DNA of 64,000 nucleotides from Rana temporaria (taxonomy: Eukaryota > Chordata > Amphibia > Anura > Ranidae), in the NCBI RefSeq assembly GCF_905171775.1, contig NC_053489.1, positions 588,929,832 through 588,993,831 on the forward strand, in the 5' to 3' direction. The notes beneath the pieces are model-generated. The model was not told the origin of the DNA. It did not search any database and saw only the letters and a program-made list of their open reading frames with translations. Positions 45,863-56,725 of this stretch are shown here, one piece after another. Made by a program: the position numbers and the translations under genes. Numbering within the stretch: the stretch's first letter is position 1; every line of letters starts with the position of its first letter.

Positions 45863-47465
45863 ATACGGTACATTGTATACACAGGGGACGGGTAGTGTAC
45901 AGGTCAGGTAGTGTACATTGTATACACAGGGGACGGGTAGTGTACATTGTATACACAGGGGACGGGTAGTGTACATTGTATACACAGGGGACGGGTAGTG
46001 TACATTGTATACACAGGGGACGGGTAGTGTACATTGTATACACAGGGGACGGGTAGTGTACATTGTATACACAGGGGACGGGTAGTGTACATTGTATACA
46101 CAGGGGACGGGTAGTGTACAGGTCAGGTAGTGTACATTGTATACACAGAGGACGGGTAGTGTACATTGTATACACAGAGGACGGGTAGTGTACAGATCAG
46201 GTAGTGTACATTGTATACACAGAGGACGGGTGGTGTACATTGTATACAGAGGACGGGTAGTGTAAAGGTCGGGTAGTGTACATTGTATACGCAGAGGACG
46301 GGTAGTGTACATTGTATACGCAGAGGACGGGTAGTGTACATTGTATACGCAGAGGACGGGTAGTGTACATTGTATACGCAGAGGACGGGTAGTGTACATT
46401 GTATACGCAGAGGACGGGTAGTGTAAAGGTCGGGTAGTGTACATTGTATACGCAGAGGACGGGTAGTGTACATTGTATACGCAGAGGACGGGTAGTGTAC
46501 ATTGTATACGCAGAGGACGGGTAGTGTACATTGTATACGCAGAGGACGGGTAGTGTACATTGTATACGCAGGGGACGGGTAGTGTACATTGTATACGCAG
46601 AGGACGGGTAGTGTACATTGTATACGCAGGGGACGGGTGGTGTACATTGTATACACAGAGGACGGGTGGTGTACATTGTATACAGAGGACGGGTAGTGTA
46701 AAGGTCGGGTAGTGTACATTGTATACACAGAGGACGGGTAGTGTACATTGTATACGCAGAGGACGGGTAGTGTACATTGTATACACAGAGGACGGGTAGT
46801 GTAAAGGTCGGGTAGTGTACATTGTATACGCAGAGGACGGGTAGTGTACATTGTATACGCAGAGGACGGGTAGTGTACATTGTATACGCAGAGGACGGGT
46901 AGTGTACATTGTATACGCAGAGGACGGGTAGTGTACATTGTATACGCAGAGGACGGGTAGTGTACATTGTATACGCAGAGGACGGGTAGTGTACATTGTA
47001 TACGCAGGGGACGGGTAGTGTACATTGTATACGCAGGGGACGGGTAGTGTACATTGTATACGCAGGGGACGGGTAGTGTACATTGTATACGCAGGGGACG
47101 GGTAGTGTACATTGTATACGCAGGGGACGGGTAGTGTACATTGTATACGCAGGGGACGGGTAGTGTACATTGTATACGCAGGGGACGGGTAGTGTACATT
47201 GTATACGCAGAGGACGGGTAGAGTACATTGTATACACAGAGGACAGGTAGTGTACATTGTATACACAAGGGATCCTCAAATTACGGCCCTTCAGCTGTTG
47301 CGAAACTACACATCCCATGAGGCATTGTAAAACTCTGACATTCACAGACATGACTAGGCATAATGGGAATTGTAGTTCCTGAACAACTGGAGGGCCATAG
47401 TTTGAAGACCCATGTGGGTGGGTAGTGTACATTGTATACACAGAGGACAGGTCACCCCCTATGAT
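45863..47465 (-). repeat. 29-bp minisatellite array, split near its right end by a hAT-like MITE
   Basis: About 48 copies of a 29-bp unit (TGTACATTGTATACRCAGRG then GACGGGTAG) with 16-bp half units (GTGTAAAGGTCGGGTA). Unit variants occur in blocks: CACAGGGG at about 45.88-46.13 kb, CGCAGAGG at about 46.28-46.6 and 46.75-46.99, CGCAGGGG at about 47.0-47.2. Because 29 is not a multiple of 3 and the minus-strand unit lacks stops, all three minus frames stay open for hundreds of codons. These are not genes. The array ends about 190 bp inside intron 1 from UBE2K exon 1. Confidence 0.95.
47268..47415. mobile_element. hAT-like MITE inside the minisatellite
   Basis: GGGATCCTCAAATTACGGCC and GGGCCATAGTTTGAAGACCC are inverted ends. 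The interior ACTACACATCCCATGAGGCA is typical of the family. One satellite unit resumes at 47416. Confidence 0.8.
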
Positions 47466-47559
47466 AAATATATGAGGGGGGGGCCCCCCATGTGACACAC
47501 TCCTCTGCATGACACAACTTCTCCTATCCCCCATAGTATGTATTGAGGAGGAGGCACCA

Positions 47560-48020
47560 GGTTGACAATGGAGCAGAGGAGTGCCTAGGCAGTGCCCGCC
47601 CCCCGCCGGGTGATGTCAGTATGAATGGGGCACGGGTGGCAGCTCTCTCACCTCCTCGCTTTTCAGCACCTCTTTGAACTCCCTCTTGATTCTCTGTGCG
47701 GCGATATTTGCCATGTCTGCTCCGTTCTCTGCTCTCGCCGGCCTGTCAATGGATGTGGCGCTGGCCTGGCTGCAGTGACACTCAGCGGCTCTCCCGGGCC
47801 CGGATTCCTCAGCCTCCCCCGCCCCGGTGAACGAGCCCCCGACACAACACTCAACGGCAAAATGGTGGCGACGAGCATGCGCAGTGCGGTCCGCTGGAGG
47901 CCGCAGGAAGAACTTCCTGACAGGGCCCCGGCAACGTCATCCGAGCCCGTAACGTCACCTGATACCGCCTGCACTCCGCGGCTTTGTGCGCATGCGCAGA
48001 TTCTGTTGCCGCTGCGGGGT
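47560..48020 (-). promoter_or_regulatory. UBE2K CpG-rich promoter and 5' UTR
   Basis: A locally GC- and CpG-rich block surrounds and precedes exon 1, in contrast to the AT-rich introns. Visible motifs are a palindromic NRF1 site TGCGCATGCGCA at 47987-47998, a second NRF1-like GCATGCGCA at 47875-47883, a YY1-like AAAATGGTGGC at about 47859-47869, two ACGTCA CRE half-sites (47934-47939 and 47952-47957), and an ETS-like CAGGAAGTT on the minus strand at 47911-47919. This is a typical TATA-less housekeeping promoter. The exact start site cannot be read. Confidence 0.7.
47652..47714 (-). CDS. UBE2K: UBE2K coding exon 1 (start codon)
   Basis: Reads MANIAAQRIKREFKEVL then KSEE, the N-terminal helix of the UBC domain that contacts E1. 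The ATG lies at 47714-47712 in a reasonable Kozak context (G at -3, G at +4). The exon ends GAG GAG followed by the donor GTGAGAG, phase 0. The residue after MANIA is Ala; mammalian UBE2K has Val there (from memory). It sits inside a CpG-rich block. The 29-bp minisatellite begins only about 190 bp into intron 1. Confidence 0.95.
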
Positions 48021-48261
48021 TTACCTGCAAAGAGCAAGCTAGTCATTGACAGCAACTTTGCATTGCATAACTTTACTGGCCACTGCTTTATTTTACTCTG
48101 CATAATTTTATTTTACACGACGTAACTTTACTGTCCACTGCTTTACTTTACTCTGCATAATTTTATTTTACACTACATAACTTTTCAGTGCACTGCTACA
48201 CTCAGCCACCTTTCACGACAAGTCGCACCCTATTGCCGGTGACTTGTCGTTAAGGTTCCCC

Positions 48262-48542
48262 TAACGAGAAAGTTCCTTTAAGGACTGCGCAGGCGCAATC
48301 TTTGCCGACGGAAATCTCCGAACCTCGGCCGGCATCCAGGCTCATTCTTTAACATCCCCGTGGATTGGCGGATGTTAAAAAAAGAGCCTGGAGGCCGAGC
48401 GAGCCGTCCGAGCGAAGCAAGGACGTGAGGCCGACTAACCACTTTCCTCAAATTCCACTTCGCCCTGGATGCCGGCCGAGATTCAGAGATTTCCGTCGGC
48501 AAGGATTGCGCCTGCGCAGTCCTTAAAGGAACTTTCTCGTTA
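48262..48542. mobile_element. Hairpin MITE just upstream of the UBE2K promoter
   Basis: Near-perfect inverted ends TAACGAGAAAGTTCCTTTAA / TTAAAGGAACTTTCTCGTTA continue into GGACTGCGCAGGCGCAATC and its inverse. The interior (48335-48470) is CG-rich. Confidence 0.8.
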
Positions 48543-49268
48543 CCCGGAACCATATCAGCAGATCACCGGCAATGGCACTGTTCAAATCGGTGCAACGTCA
48601 ACTTTGCTGTGCCGCATCAATTTGAGAAAGTAGTTCCTGCACTACTTTTAGGCGATTTCCATAGACATCTGTACATGAAGCCTCACAGATGTCTACCAAG
48701 TGATATGCGAGTTTGAAATCACGCAATTCCAGATGAGGTTGCACGATTTCAAAGCCGCATTCAATTTGAACGAGGGTTTAGGGCCCTTTAACGCAAAATG
48801 CAGTTGTATGCATTTTAAACTGCACTCCAACTTTATAGACGGTACAAAATCAAGGTAGGCCTAGGTGCATATGCAGTTTAAATCAAGGTAGTCCTCATTG
48901 CAGTGCAGTTTAGTTTAAAAAAAAGTAGAGCATGCTGCATTTTTCTGCGCACCATGCCGATTTAAGCCAAAAACATAGAAAAATGCACTGCAACTGCAGA
49001 ACAAAATGCATTAAAGCACGTTTCAAATGTGCTCCACATGCATACTGTACAATGCTTGACTGTAACTTGCACTACTGCATTTAGGCTCCATAAACACGTG
49101 CAAAAGTGAGCACTTTTACGCACAATCAAAATACCGAGACACTCCTGCAACATCGCTGGATCTAGATGGGCTCAGGTAAGTATTAGGGGGGCTGAGGCAC
49201 ACAGAAGGCTTTTTGTCTTAATACATAAAATGCATTAAGGTGAAAAACCTTCTGCCTTTACAACCCCT
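48543..49268. other. Intergenic sequence with MITE debris
   Basis: The tail at about 49147-49265 belongs to the 34049 MITE family (AGGTAAGTATTAGGGGGGCT). The rest is not assigned. Confidence 0.4.
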
Positions 49269-50278
49269 TTAAAGCGGGGTTCCACCTGCGATTTTTTTTT
49301 TTAAATAAGGACACTTACCTGTCCTAGGCGCTGCGATGTCGCCCCCCCCCCCCCCCCGAGGCTGATGCCGCGTACACACGATCATTTTTCGGTATGAAAG
49401 AAAACGTCATTTTCAGCATGTCCAAAAAACGAAGTTTTTCCAACTTCATCATTAAAAACGACGTTGCCCACACATCATCGTTTTAAAAAAATGATGAACA
49501 AAGCGCAGTGACGTACAACACGTACAACGGCACTCTAAAGGGGAAGTTCTATTCACCTTTGGGCTGCTTTAGCTGATTTACTTGTTAGTAAAAGACGATT
49601 CACGCTTTTCTGTCTGTTACAGCGTGATAAATGTGCTTACTCCATTATGAACGGAAGTTTTACCAGAATGAGCGCTCCCATCTCATAACTTGCTTCTGGG
49701 CATGCGCGGGTTTAAAACGTCGTTTTAGCCCACACACGATCATTTTTTACAACCCGAAAAACGACATTTTTTAAAACGACGTTAAAAAATGCAGCATGTT
49801 CGAAAAAATTTTTTTTTCGTTTTTCAGAAACTGAAAAACGGTGTGCAGCCCACACACGATCATTTTAAATGACTTTTTTTAAACAGCGTTTTCTTTCATG
49901 CCGAAAAATGATCGTGTGTACGCGGCATCATCCCTCGATCCTGGCAGCTCCTGGCGCTGCCATCCTTACTGAGGGAAACAGGCAGTGGAGCCTTGCAGCT
50001 TCACTGCCCGTTTCCTACTGCGCATGCGCGAGTCTCACAGCGCTTTTGTGAATGGGCAGCTGCTTTCTGGGATACACACAGTTCCCAGAAGGCAGCGCGC
50101 CCCACTCCCCAGAAGACACCGGAAGGAGGACGAGGAAGAAGACCTGCCGCGGACTAGGAAGAGGCAGATTAGAAACATCCGCATAGCAACTGGCATTTCT
50201 GGTAAGTAAAAAAAATATTTATTTTTTTTTGCAGGTTTTTGGTGTAAGTTTTTTTTTTAGGGTGGAACTCCACTTTAA
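49269..50278. mobile_element. TTAA-flanked MITE split by a TGCCGCG-family MITE
   Basis: TTAAAGCGGGGTTCCACC and GGTGGAACTCCACTTTAA ends with TTAA at both limits. The inner element 49366-49927 was inserted later. Confidence 0.75.
49366..49927. mobile_element. MITE with TGCCGCGTACACACGATC ends
   Basis: Inverted ends TGCCGCGTACACACGATCAT / ATGATCGTGTGTACGCGGCA. The interior has repeated AACGACG/CGTCGTT. Copies: 54257-54703, 54982-55553, partial 17109-17431. Confidence 0.85.
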
Positions 50279-50355
50279 GACCAACTACGCTGGCATTCAG
50301 AGAGACACCAATGTATAGAGTGGGTCATATATGCAATGGGAAGATGTCATGAATG

Positions 50356-50747
50356 TAGAGTTGCCACCTTTTCTTCAAGCCAAACCCGAACACTTTAGCC
50401 GCACAGGGCACATTTTTTTTCGTAGTATACACAATAGGATTATAAAAGACCTAGGGCACCTTTGGGTGCCTCAAGGAGAGTGGTAATGCAGCGCGCGGCG
50501 GCAAACAGTGGGTGTGGCCAAACTGCTCTTGCTGACATCATGGCTCCCCCTCAGTGATGCCAAACCTGCCCCCAGACAGCGGCCCACATCTCCTGAATGG
50601 CAACAGATTTTTGTGTGACTACCTCAGTTACTTGGGGAGCCACAGCCCAGTCTAAATAATGTGTGCGGGTTTCAGGCAGACTGAAACCCGGACACAAGAT
50701 CCCAAACCCGAACTGTCCGGGTGATTTCTGGACAGGTGGAAACCCTA
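50356..50747. mobile_element. hAT-like MITE with perfect 8-bp duplication
   Basis: TAGAGTTGCCACC and GGTGGAAACCCTA ends are flanked by CATGAATG at 50348-50355 and 50748-50755. Confidence 0.82.
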
Positions 50748-50755
50748 CATGAATG

Positions 50756-52530
50756 TGACAGCTTCCTGCTTAGGGCTAATCGGTTGCTAGGACTGGCAGC
50801 CTGGCAACTAATGACACATCACTGGTCACATTTAGCTGCTGGCAAGGAGATTCCCTTTCCACCAGCTAAATGTAAACAAAGTGCAGGGATGCTTGCTGAC
50901 CTCATTACCCAAATAAGGTAATAGCCATATTTGATCATTGATGGGAATCTTTTGGATGGCAGCTGAATGTGGTTGGGGATCAGGGCTCAAGTCCTGCGGG
51001 AACGCGTGGGAACGGAGTTCCTGCACTTTTTTCACAGCAGGAACGCAGTTCCCTTTGCAGGACTAGAGCAGCCAAGAGCAGCCGAGCTGTCCGAGCCAAT
51101 CCTTCACTAAGCGGCGATGCCCAGCTCGAGTCACTGTCAGGGGCAGGCGAACCTTAGTCATCCTTTATGTTACTGGCTGCTTCCTGTATATGGATTCATC
51201 AGGTAGTGTGTGGGTATTCCGTCACTTCCTCGATGCCGCAATGTCTCCTGGGAGCTTTTGTCATTGTTCCCAGGAGACAAAATTACTTACTTGCAAAATC
51301 TTATAACAAACATCTTTGTTTTTGTTTTCGCTTGACATTAGGCGTGAGCAATTCTTATTGCCCAAGGCCCCAGACATGCAGTTCTGGAAGCTGGGCAGCT
51401 GATTTAAAAAACTGGTTGCTAACTTTTTTAGCTGGCTTCTAGATTCTAGCAAATTTGTCAAGCCTTGCCCTACTATCAAAGATGGGGCACTATTACTCCC
51501 CCTAATACCAGTGATGGGGCACTATTACTCCCTCTAATACCAAAGATAGGGCACTGTTACTCCCCCTAATACCAAAGATGGGGCACTATTACTCCCCCTA
51601 ATAACAATGATGGGGCATTGTTTACCCACTGACGCCAGGACATTTTCTGCTCCCACTGGCCACAACCCATCCAGTGTGCTGCTTTTACTCACTGTCTGAT
51701 GCTATCGCTTCTATTTCGGAAACCGAAAAGGAGAGAAGAGGCCGTAAATTCCTGTGCCTGTGTTTTATAAACGCAGGCACATACTGTGATTTGTCAGAAC
51801 CCATCAGTAGATCCAGGGCAAAAATGATTGGTCTGGACCTGAAGACTGATCGGTGCTGGAGCAAATCACAGCACCCCCAGGCACACGTGCACCCAGCTGG
51901 GGAACACAGATCACGTACATATATGTGATCCTGCGCAGCGTGGAATCACGTACATATATGTAATCCTGCGCAGCTCGGCCACCCTGTAGCAGTAAAAGTG
52001 GTATGGGGCAGTCGGGAACTGGTTAATGCATGAAATAGGTGGCTAAATATTGCAATGCATCATATCTTGGTGTGATTCGGGGAGTAGTAAAATGTGTGTG
52101 TCTAAGGATTGGGTTGGTGAATACAGCGCTCCCAACCTGGCTCAAAGATGCTGCTTGCCAGGGCCATCTTACTGAGCAGGCACCCTTGGCACTGCCCAGG
52201 GGCCCCATGTTCACTTGGGGCCCCATCAGAGCCACACAAAAAGAAGTAGCAGTGGGGCAAGGGAGTCGGGCTGAGCGGGCACAGGCCGTCTGGCGGCTGC
52301 TGGCATCTTCGAAAGCACCTGCCAGCTGGACTGTCACTGCCTCCCTGAGTGACTGTCTGTATTGAATCACCGAATGTTAGTGGCTCCGCCTCCACCCACC
52401 GCCCAGCCGGGACTCCGTGGCTGGGAGCGGGTCAGTTGCACATTGAACTGTGGCTCTCTTTGGCTGTGCAGATCCTGTCACTCAATGTCTCACTCGCACT
52501 ATTCCTATGAGTCCGACATTGAGAGAGACG
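50756..52530. other. Intergenic sequence with one short tandem repeat
   Basis: A 32-bp unit (GATGGGGCACTATTACTCCC) is repeated about five times at 51476-51632. Two copies of ATCACGTACATATATG occur at 51911 and 51945. No gene recognised. Confidence 0.5.
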
Positions 52531-53882
52531 GGATTCAGTGGACGTGATATATTTGGATTTTGCAAAAGCGTTCGATACAGTTCCGCACACACGGCTCATG
52601 TGTAAGGTAAGGTCTACAGGATTGGATATATCAGTTTGTAAATGGATAGAAAACTGGCTGAAAGACAGAATTCAGAGAGTCGTGGTTAATGATTCTTACT
52701 CTGAATGGTCCAATGTTATGAGTGGTGTACCCCAAGGTTCAGTGCTGGGACCCTTACTTTTCAATATATTTATAAATGATATTGGGTCTGAGATCAAAAG
52801 TAACATTTCTGTCTTTGCAGATGACACCAAGCTATGCAGTGGAATAACGTCCTTACAGGATGTCTCCAATTTACAAGCCGACCTCAATGCTCTGTCTGAT
52901 TGGGCGACTAAGTGGCAGATGAGGTTTAATGTAGATAAATGTAAAGTTATGCACTTGGGGGCTAAGAATATGCATGCATCATACATACTAGGGGGAGTAC
53001 AACTGGGGGGGTCTGTAGTGGAGAAGGATCTGGGGGTTTTAGTTGATCATAAGCTCAATAATGGCATGCAATGCCAAGCTGCGGTTTCCAAAGCGAGCAA
53101 AGTCCTTTCTTGTATTAAGAGAGGTATGGACTCCAGAGACAGAGATATAATTTTGCCCCTGTACAAATCATTAGTAAGACCTCATCTGGAATATGCAGTT
53201 CAGTTTTGGGCACCAGTTCTCAAAAAGGATATAGGAGAACTGGAGAAAGTGCAGAGAAGGGCAACCAAACTGATAAGAGGCATGGAGGAGCTCAGCTATG
53301 AGGAAATATTAGAGGAACTGAATTTATTCACTCTTGAGAAGAGGAGAATAAGGGGGGATATGATCAACATGTACAAATATATAAGAGGTCCATACAGTGA
53401 ACTTGGTGTTGAGTTATTCACTTTACGGTCATCACTGAGGACAAGGGGGCACTCTTTACGTCTAGAGGAAAAGAGATTTCACCTCCAAATACGGAAAGGT
53501 TTTTTCACAGTAAGAGCTGTGAAAATGTGGAACAGACTCCCTCCAGAGGTGGTTCTGGCCAGATCAGTAGATTGCTTTAAGAAAGGTCTGGATTCTTTCC
53601 TAAATGTACAGAATATAACTGAGTACTAAGATTTGTAGGTAAAGTTGATCCAGGGTAAATCCGATTGCCTCTCGGGGGATCAGGAAGGAATTTTTTCCCC
53701 TGCTGTAGCAAATTGGATCATGCTCCGCTGGGGTTTTTTGCCTTCCTCTGGATCAACTGTGGGTATGGAGTTGGGTGTATAGGATTTTACTGTGTTTTTT
53801 TATTTTGTTTTTTCTGGTTGAACTGGATGGACTTGTGTCTTTTTTCAACCTGACTAACTATGTAACTATGTAACTATGTAAC
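52531..53882 (+). mobile_element. 5'-truncated CR1/L2-like LINE
   Basis: A 363-codon RT-C-terminal frame (52538-53629) is followed by a 3' UTR ending GGACTTGTGTCTTTTTTCAA and a short tandem tail of TAACTATG units (53855-53882), as in CR1/L2 elements. The 5' part (endonuclease and RT N-terminus) is missing. Confidence 0.88.
52538..53629 (+). pseudogene. CR1/L2-like reverse transcriptase, 5'-truncated, frame intact
   Basis: Contains YLDFAKAFDTVPH (first catalytic Asp), SGVPQGSVLGPLLFNIFIND, SVFADDTKL with FADD at residues 93-96 (remaining catalytic Asps), then the thumb and C-terminal region (LGVLVDHKL, RPHLEYAVQFWAP, KVQRRATKLIRG, MWNRLPPEVV). The frame is open to a normal stop. The ATG at the start is internal to the original ORF2, so no functional protein is expected. 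The intact frame suggests a fairly recent insertion. Confidence 0.85.
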
Positions 53883-54124
53883 AGTCAGAATATCCTCAGG
53901 GGTTCTGAGTGAGAAGGGCTCTTGTAAAGTAGCCAATCCCTGCAGTCTCTGAGCTAGCAGCCCCACCCCCTGATGTGCACAGATACTCACACGGCATGGT
54001 GCTAGATACTGTAGGTGTGTGTGTACAGCTGCTGCATGCTTGGAGGATTGGAAATTGGTGAGTCCACATTCCAAATGGCTGTATGTGGTGGCTGACTGTT
54101 TTATCAATTATTTTACAATACTTG
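53883..54124. other. Short unassigned segment
   Basis: Between the LINE tail and an LTR fragment; nothing recognised. Confidence 0.4.
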
Positions 54125-54981
54125 TGTAGCACTACCACCGTAGGAGCTGCTGGTTTAGATTTTGGGTCTTACAAGTTACCTCTAAGTTTGTTGTCAAGGG
54201 AAGAAAGTCTATAGAAATTGCAATGTCCACACAAGATTTAAAACCTTCAACTGTTATGCCGCGTACACACGGTCGTTTTTTGTCTTGTAAAAAAACGCAG
54301 TTTTTTATCATGATAAAAAACGACGTTTTTCAAACTTCATTTTAAAAAACGACGTTGCCTACACACCATCGTTTTTTCAAAATGCTCTAGCAAAACGCGG
54401 TTACGAACAACACGTACGACGGCACTCTGTTCCATTCAAGCTCGCGTCATAACTTTCTCTGAGCATGCGCGGGTTTAAAAACGTAGTTTTAAACGTTGTT
54501 TTAGCCCCCACACGATAATTTTTTATGACACAAAAAACGACGTTTTGAAAAACGACATAAAAAATTGAAGCATGTTCGAATTTTTTTGTTGTCGTTTTTC
54601 AGAAGACATAAAACGACGTTTTCCCCACACACGCTCATTTTAAATGAAGTTTTTAAAAATGTCGTTTTTTTTTATCACAAAAAACGACTGTGTGTACGCG
54701 GCATTAGGTTTTATTTTTGCTGCAGTAAAACTTGTGGAGAAAGTAGAAGGTAGAAGGTAGAAGGAGAGAAGTGGGAAGGTTCCGGTACGCAGTACAGAGC
54801 ACATACAAAAATATCTAAAGTTCCAGTATTCACCACTCACTCCTGAGTGGGTATTGCTCACCCGGATAGACCCCTCTCACATGGCCCAGCAGCCGGGATG
54901 ATGCACGGACAGTATGAGAACAGTCAGATGGATTTCAGAGATCCTCTGCCACAGGATTAAAGTCCCAAACTTCCAGCCTTA
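54125..54981 (-). repeat. Third LTR fragment of the zinc-ribbon element family, split by a MITE
   Basis: Begins TGTAGCACTACCACCGTAGG and later has CTGAGTGGGTATTGCTCACC, matching in order the LTRs at 55561 and 60818. It contains the MITE 54257-54703 and is cut on the right by the MITE at 54982. Confidence 0.65.
54257..54703. mobile_element. TGCCGCG-family MITE
   Basis: TGCCGCGTACACACGGTCG and CGACTGTGTGTACGCGGCA ends flanked by TTA (54254-54256 and 54704-54706). Confidence 0.85.
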
Positions 54982-55553
54982 TGCCACGTACACACGATCA
55001 TTTTTCGGCATGAAAAAAAAACGACGTTTTTCAGCATGTAGAAAAAACGTAATTTTTCCAACTTCATCATTAAAACGACGTTGCCCACACACCATCGTTT
55101 TAAAATAAAATGCTCTAGCAAAGCGCGGTGACGTACAACACGTACAACGGCACTATAAAGGGGAAGTTCAATGCGAATGACGCCACCCTTGGGGCTGCTT
55201 TAGCTGATTCCGTGTTAGTAAAAGACGGTTCGCGCTTTTCTGTCTGTTACAGCGTGATGAATGTGTTTACTCCATTATGAACGGTAGTTTTACTAGAACA
55301 AGCGCTCCTATCTCATAACTTGCTTCTGAGCATGCGCGGGTTTTTCATGTCGTTTTAGCTCACACACGATCATTTTTTACAACCCGAAAAAACGACATCG
55401 TTTAAAACGACGTTAAAAAATGCAGCATGTTGGAATTTTTTTTTGGTCGTTTTTCAGAACCTGAAAAATTATGTGAAGCCCACACACGGTCATTTTAAAT
55501 GACATTTAAATTACGTTTTTTTAATGCCGAAAAATGATCGTGTGTACGCTGCA
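54982..55553. mobile_element. TGCCGCG-family MITE
   Basis: TGCCACGTACACACGATCAT and ATGATCGTGTGTACGCTGCA ends. It sits between two LTR copies. Confidence 0.82.
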
Positions 55554-55560
55554 TAACAGT

Positions 55561-56700
55561 TGTAGCACTACCCCCGGAGGAGCTGATGGATGTTTTGGGT
55601 GGCATATTTACCTCATGGCTCCCCCGAATTCCTAGGGGTGAATGATTCGTATTGCATTTGGTAGAAGTAAAGGAATGTCCGCAACTGGTGTTCTTTGGTG
55701 TGCTCTTTATTACCCAGCCGGGTAAAAACAATAAACTTGTGGTGAGGAAAGTAAAGTTGAAGAAGAGAGATTCAGGCGTGATGATAGGGAAACAGTCATG
55801 TTCCCAAGGGTAACACTTCTCTGCACCACTCCTGCCTGAGTGGGCTTAGTGTACCCGGACAGACCTCTCTCACTGACCTGGCAGACGGAGTATCACTCAA
55901 ACAATTGTAGGATAAAGTCTCTGCCACAGACCCTCCTTGGTGAACTTGAATTTGAAGAAAAGTCCCTGCCACACACCCTCCTTGGTGAGCCTCAGAAAGA
56001 CACCTCTGCCACAGGCCTCTTCTGGATTATGATTATGGAGGTAATCCTCCTTAAATGAATTACGCCTGGATCTCCTTCAACTTGTCGCCCAGGTACCGAC
56101 TGACAGGTGATCATTTCCTCAGTGTCCGGCTACCTTGATCCCGGTGGTTTGTCGAGGAAGTTTTGGATCGCCAGCCTCTCAATGGCGCTCCTCAGATGGA
56201 CTCTCCACTGAACAGCAATACAGCTTGGGATCCTCAAAGGTGGGAACCCAGTCACTCACTGGGTCCCCGTCACTGTTCAGATGCTCCGGGCCAACATGGT
56301 CCCGGAACCAGGAAAACCGCGTGGCACACACGCCCCGGCCAGGTAGGCCATAAAGCCGGGGCGCCATGATGTGGTCACCCTAAAGGTGGGTGCCACCCTC
56401 GAAGAAGAAGACCCTGAACCAATGGCGTCTGCCTCATAAATACCCCTCCCAGCATGCACAGCGAGGTCAAACCCTCCTGATTGGCTGCTGGGAAAAAGTA
56501 CCCAAACCTTGACTCCACTGCTGCCACCTGCAGCACCAGGGTTGAAAGAACACCCCAGTGTAACAGAATAGCCTACAGCACAGCCAAGCTGAGACAGAGA
56601 CCCTGTTTTGCACTCAACAATTTGGATCATAGTTTAACTATACTCTGATCTCCCTCTAAATTTAACTAGCACTGGTACCATAAAGTACACAGGCACTACA
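55561..56700 (-). repeat. 3' LTR (long form)
   Basis: 1,140 bp. On the minus strand there is a TATA-like GGGTATTTATGAG near 56430-56445 and the polyadenylation signal AATAAA near 55707-55712. Confidence 0.75.
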
Positions 56701-56725
56701 CACTCCTCCCACCTGAATAGACACT

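Noticed and set aside
45863..47268. Regular short repeats resembling a CRISPR array
   Set aside because: Units are contiguous without unique spacers, and the DNA is vertebrate.
45854..47534. Very long minus-strand ORFs (381-470 aa) over the 45.8-47.5 kb region
   Set aside because: They are the 29-bp minisatellite read in three frames. No codon structure, no start context and no family similarity.
47625..48125. 166-codon plus-strand and 146-codon minus-strand frames over the UBE2K promoter
   Set aside because: CpG-rich DNA rarely has stops. The true coding content is the 21-codon exon 1 on the minus strand.
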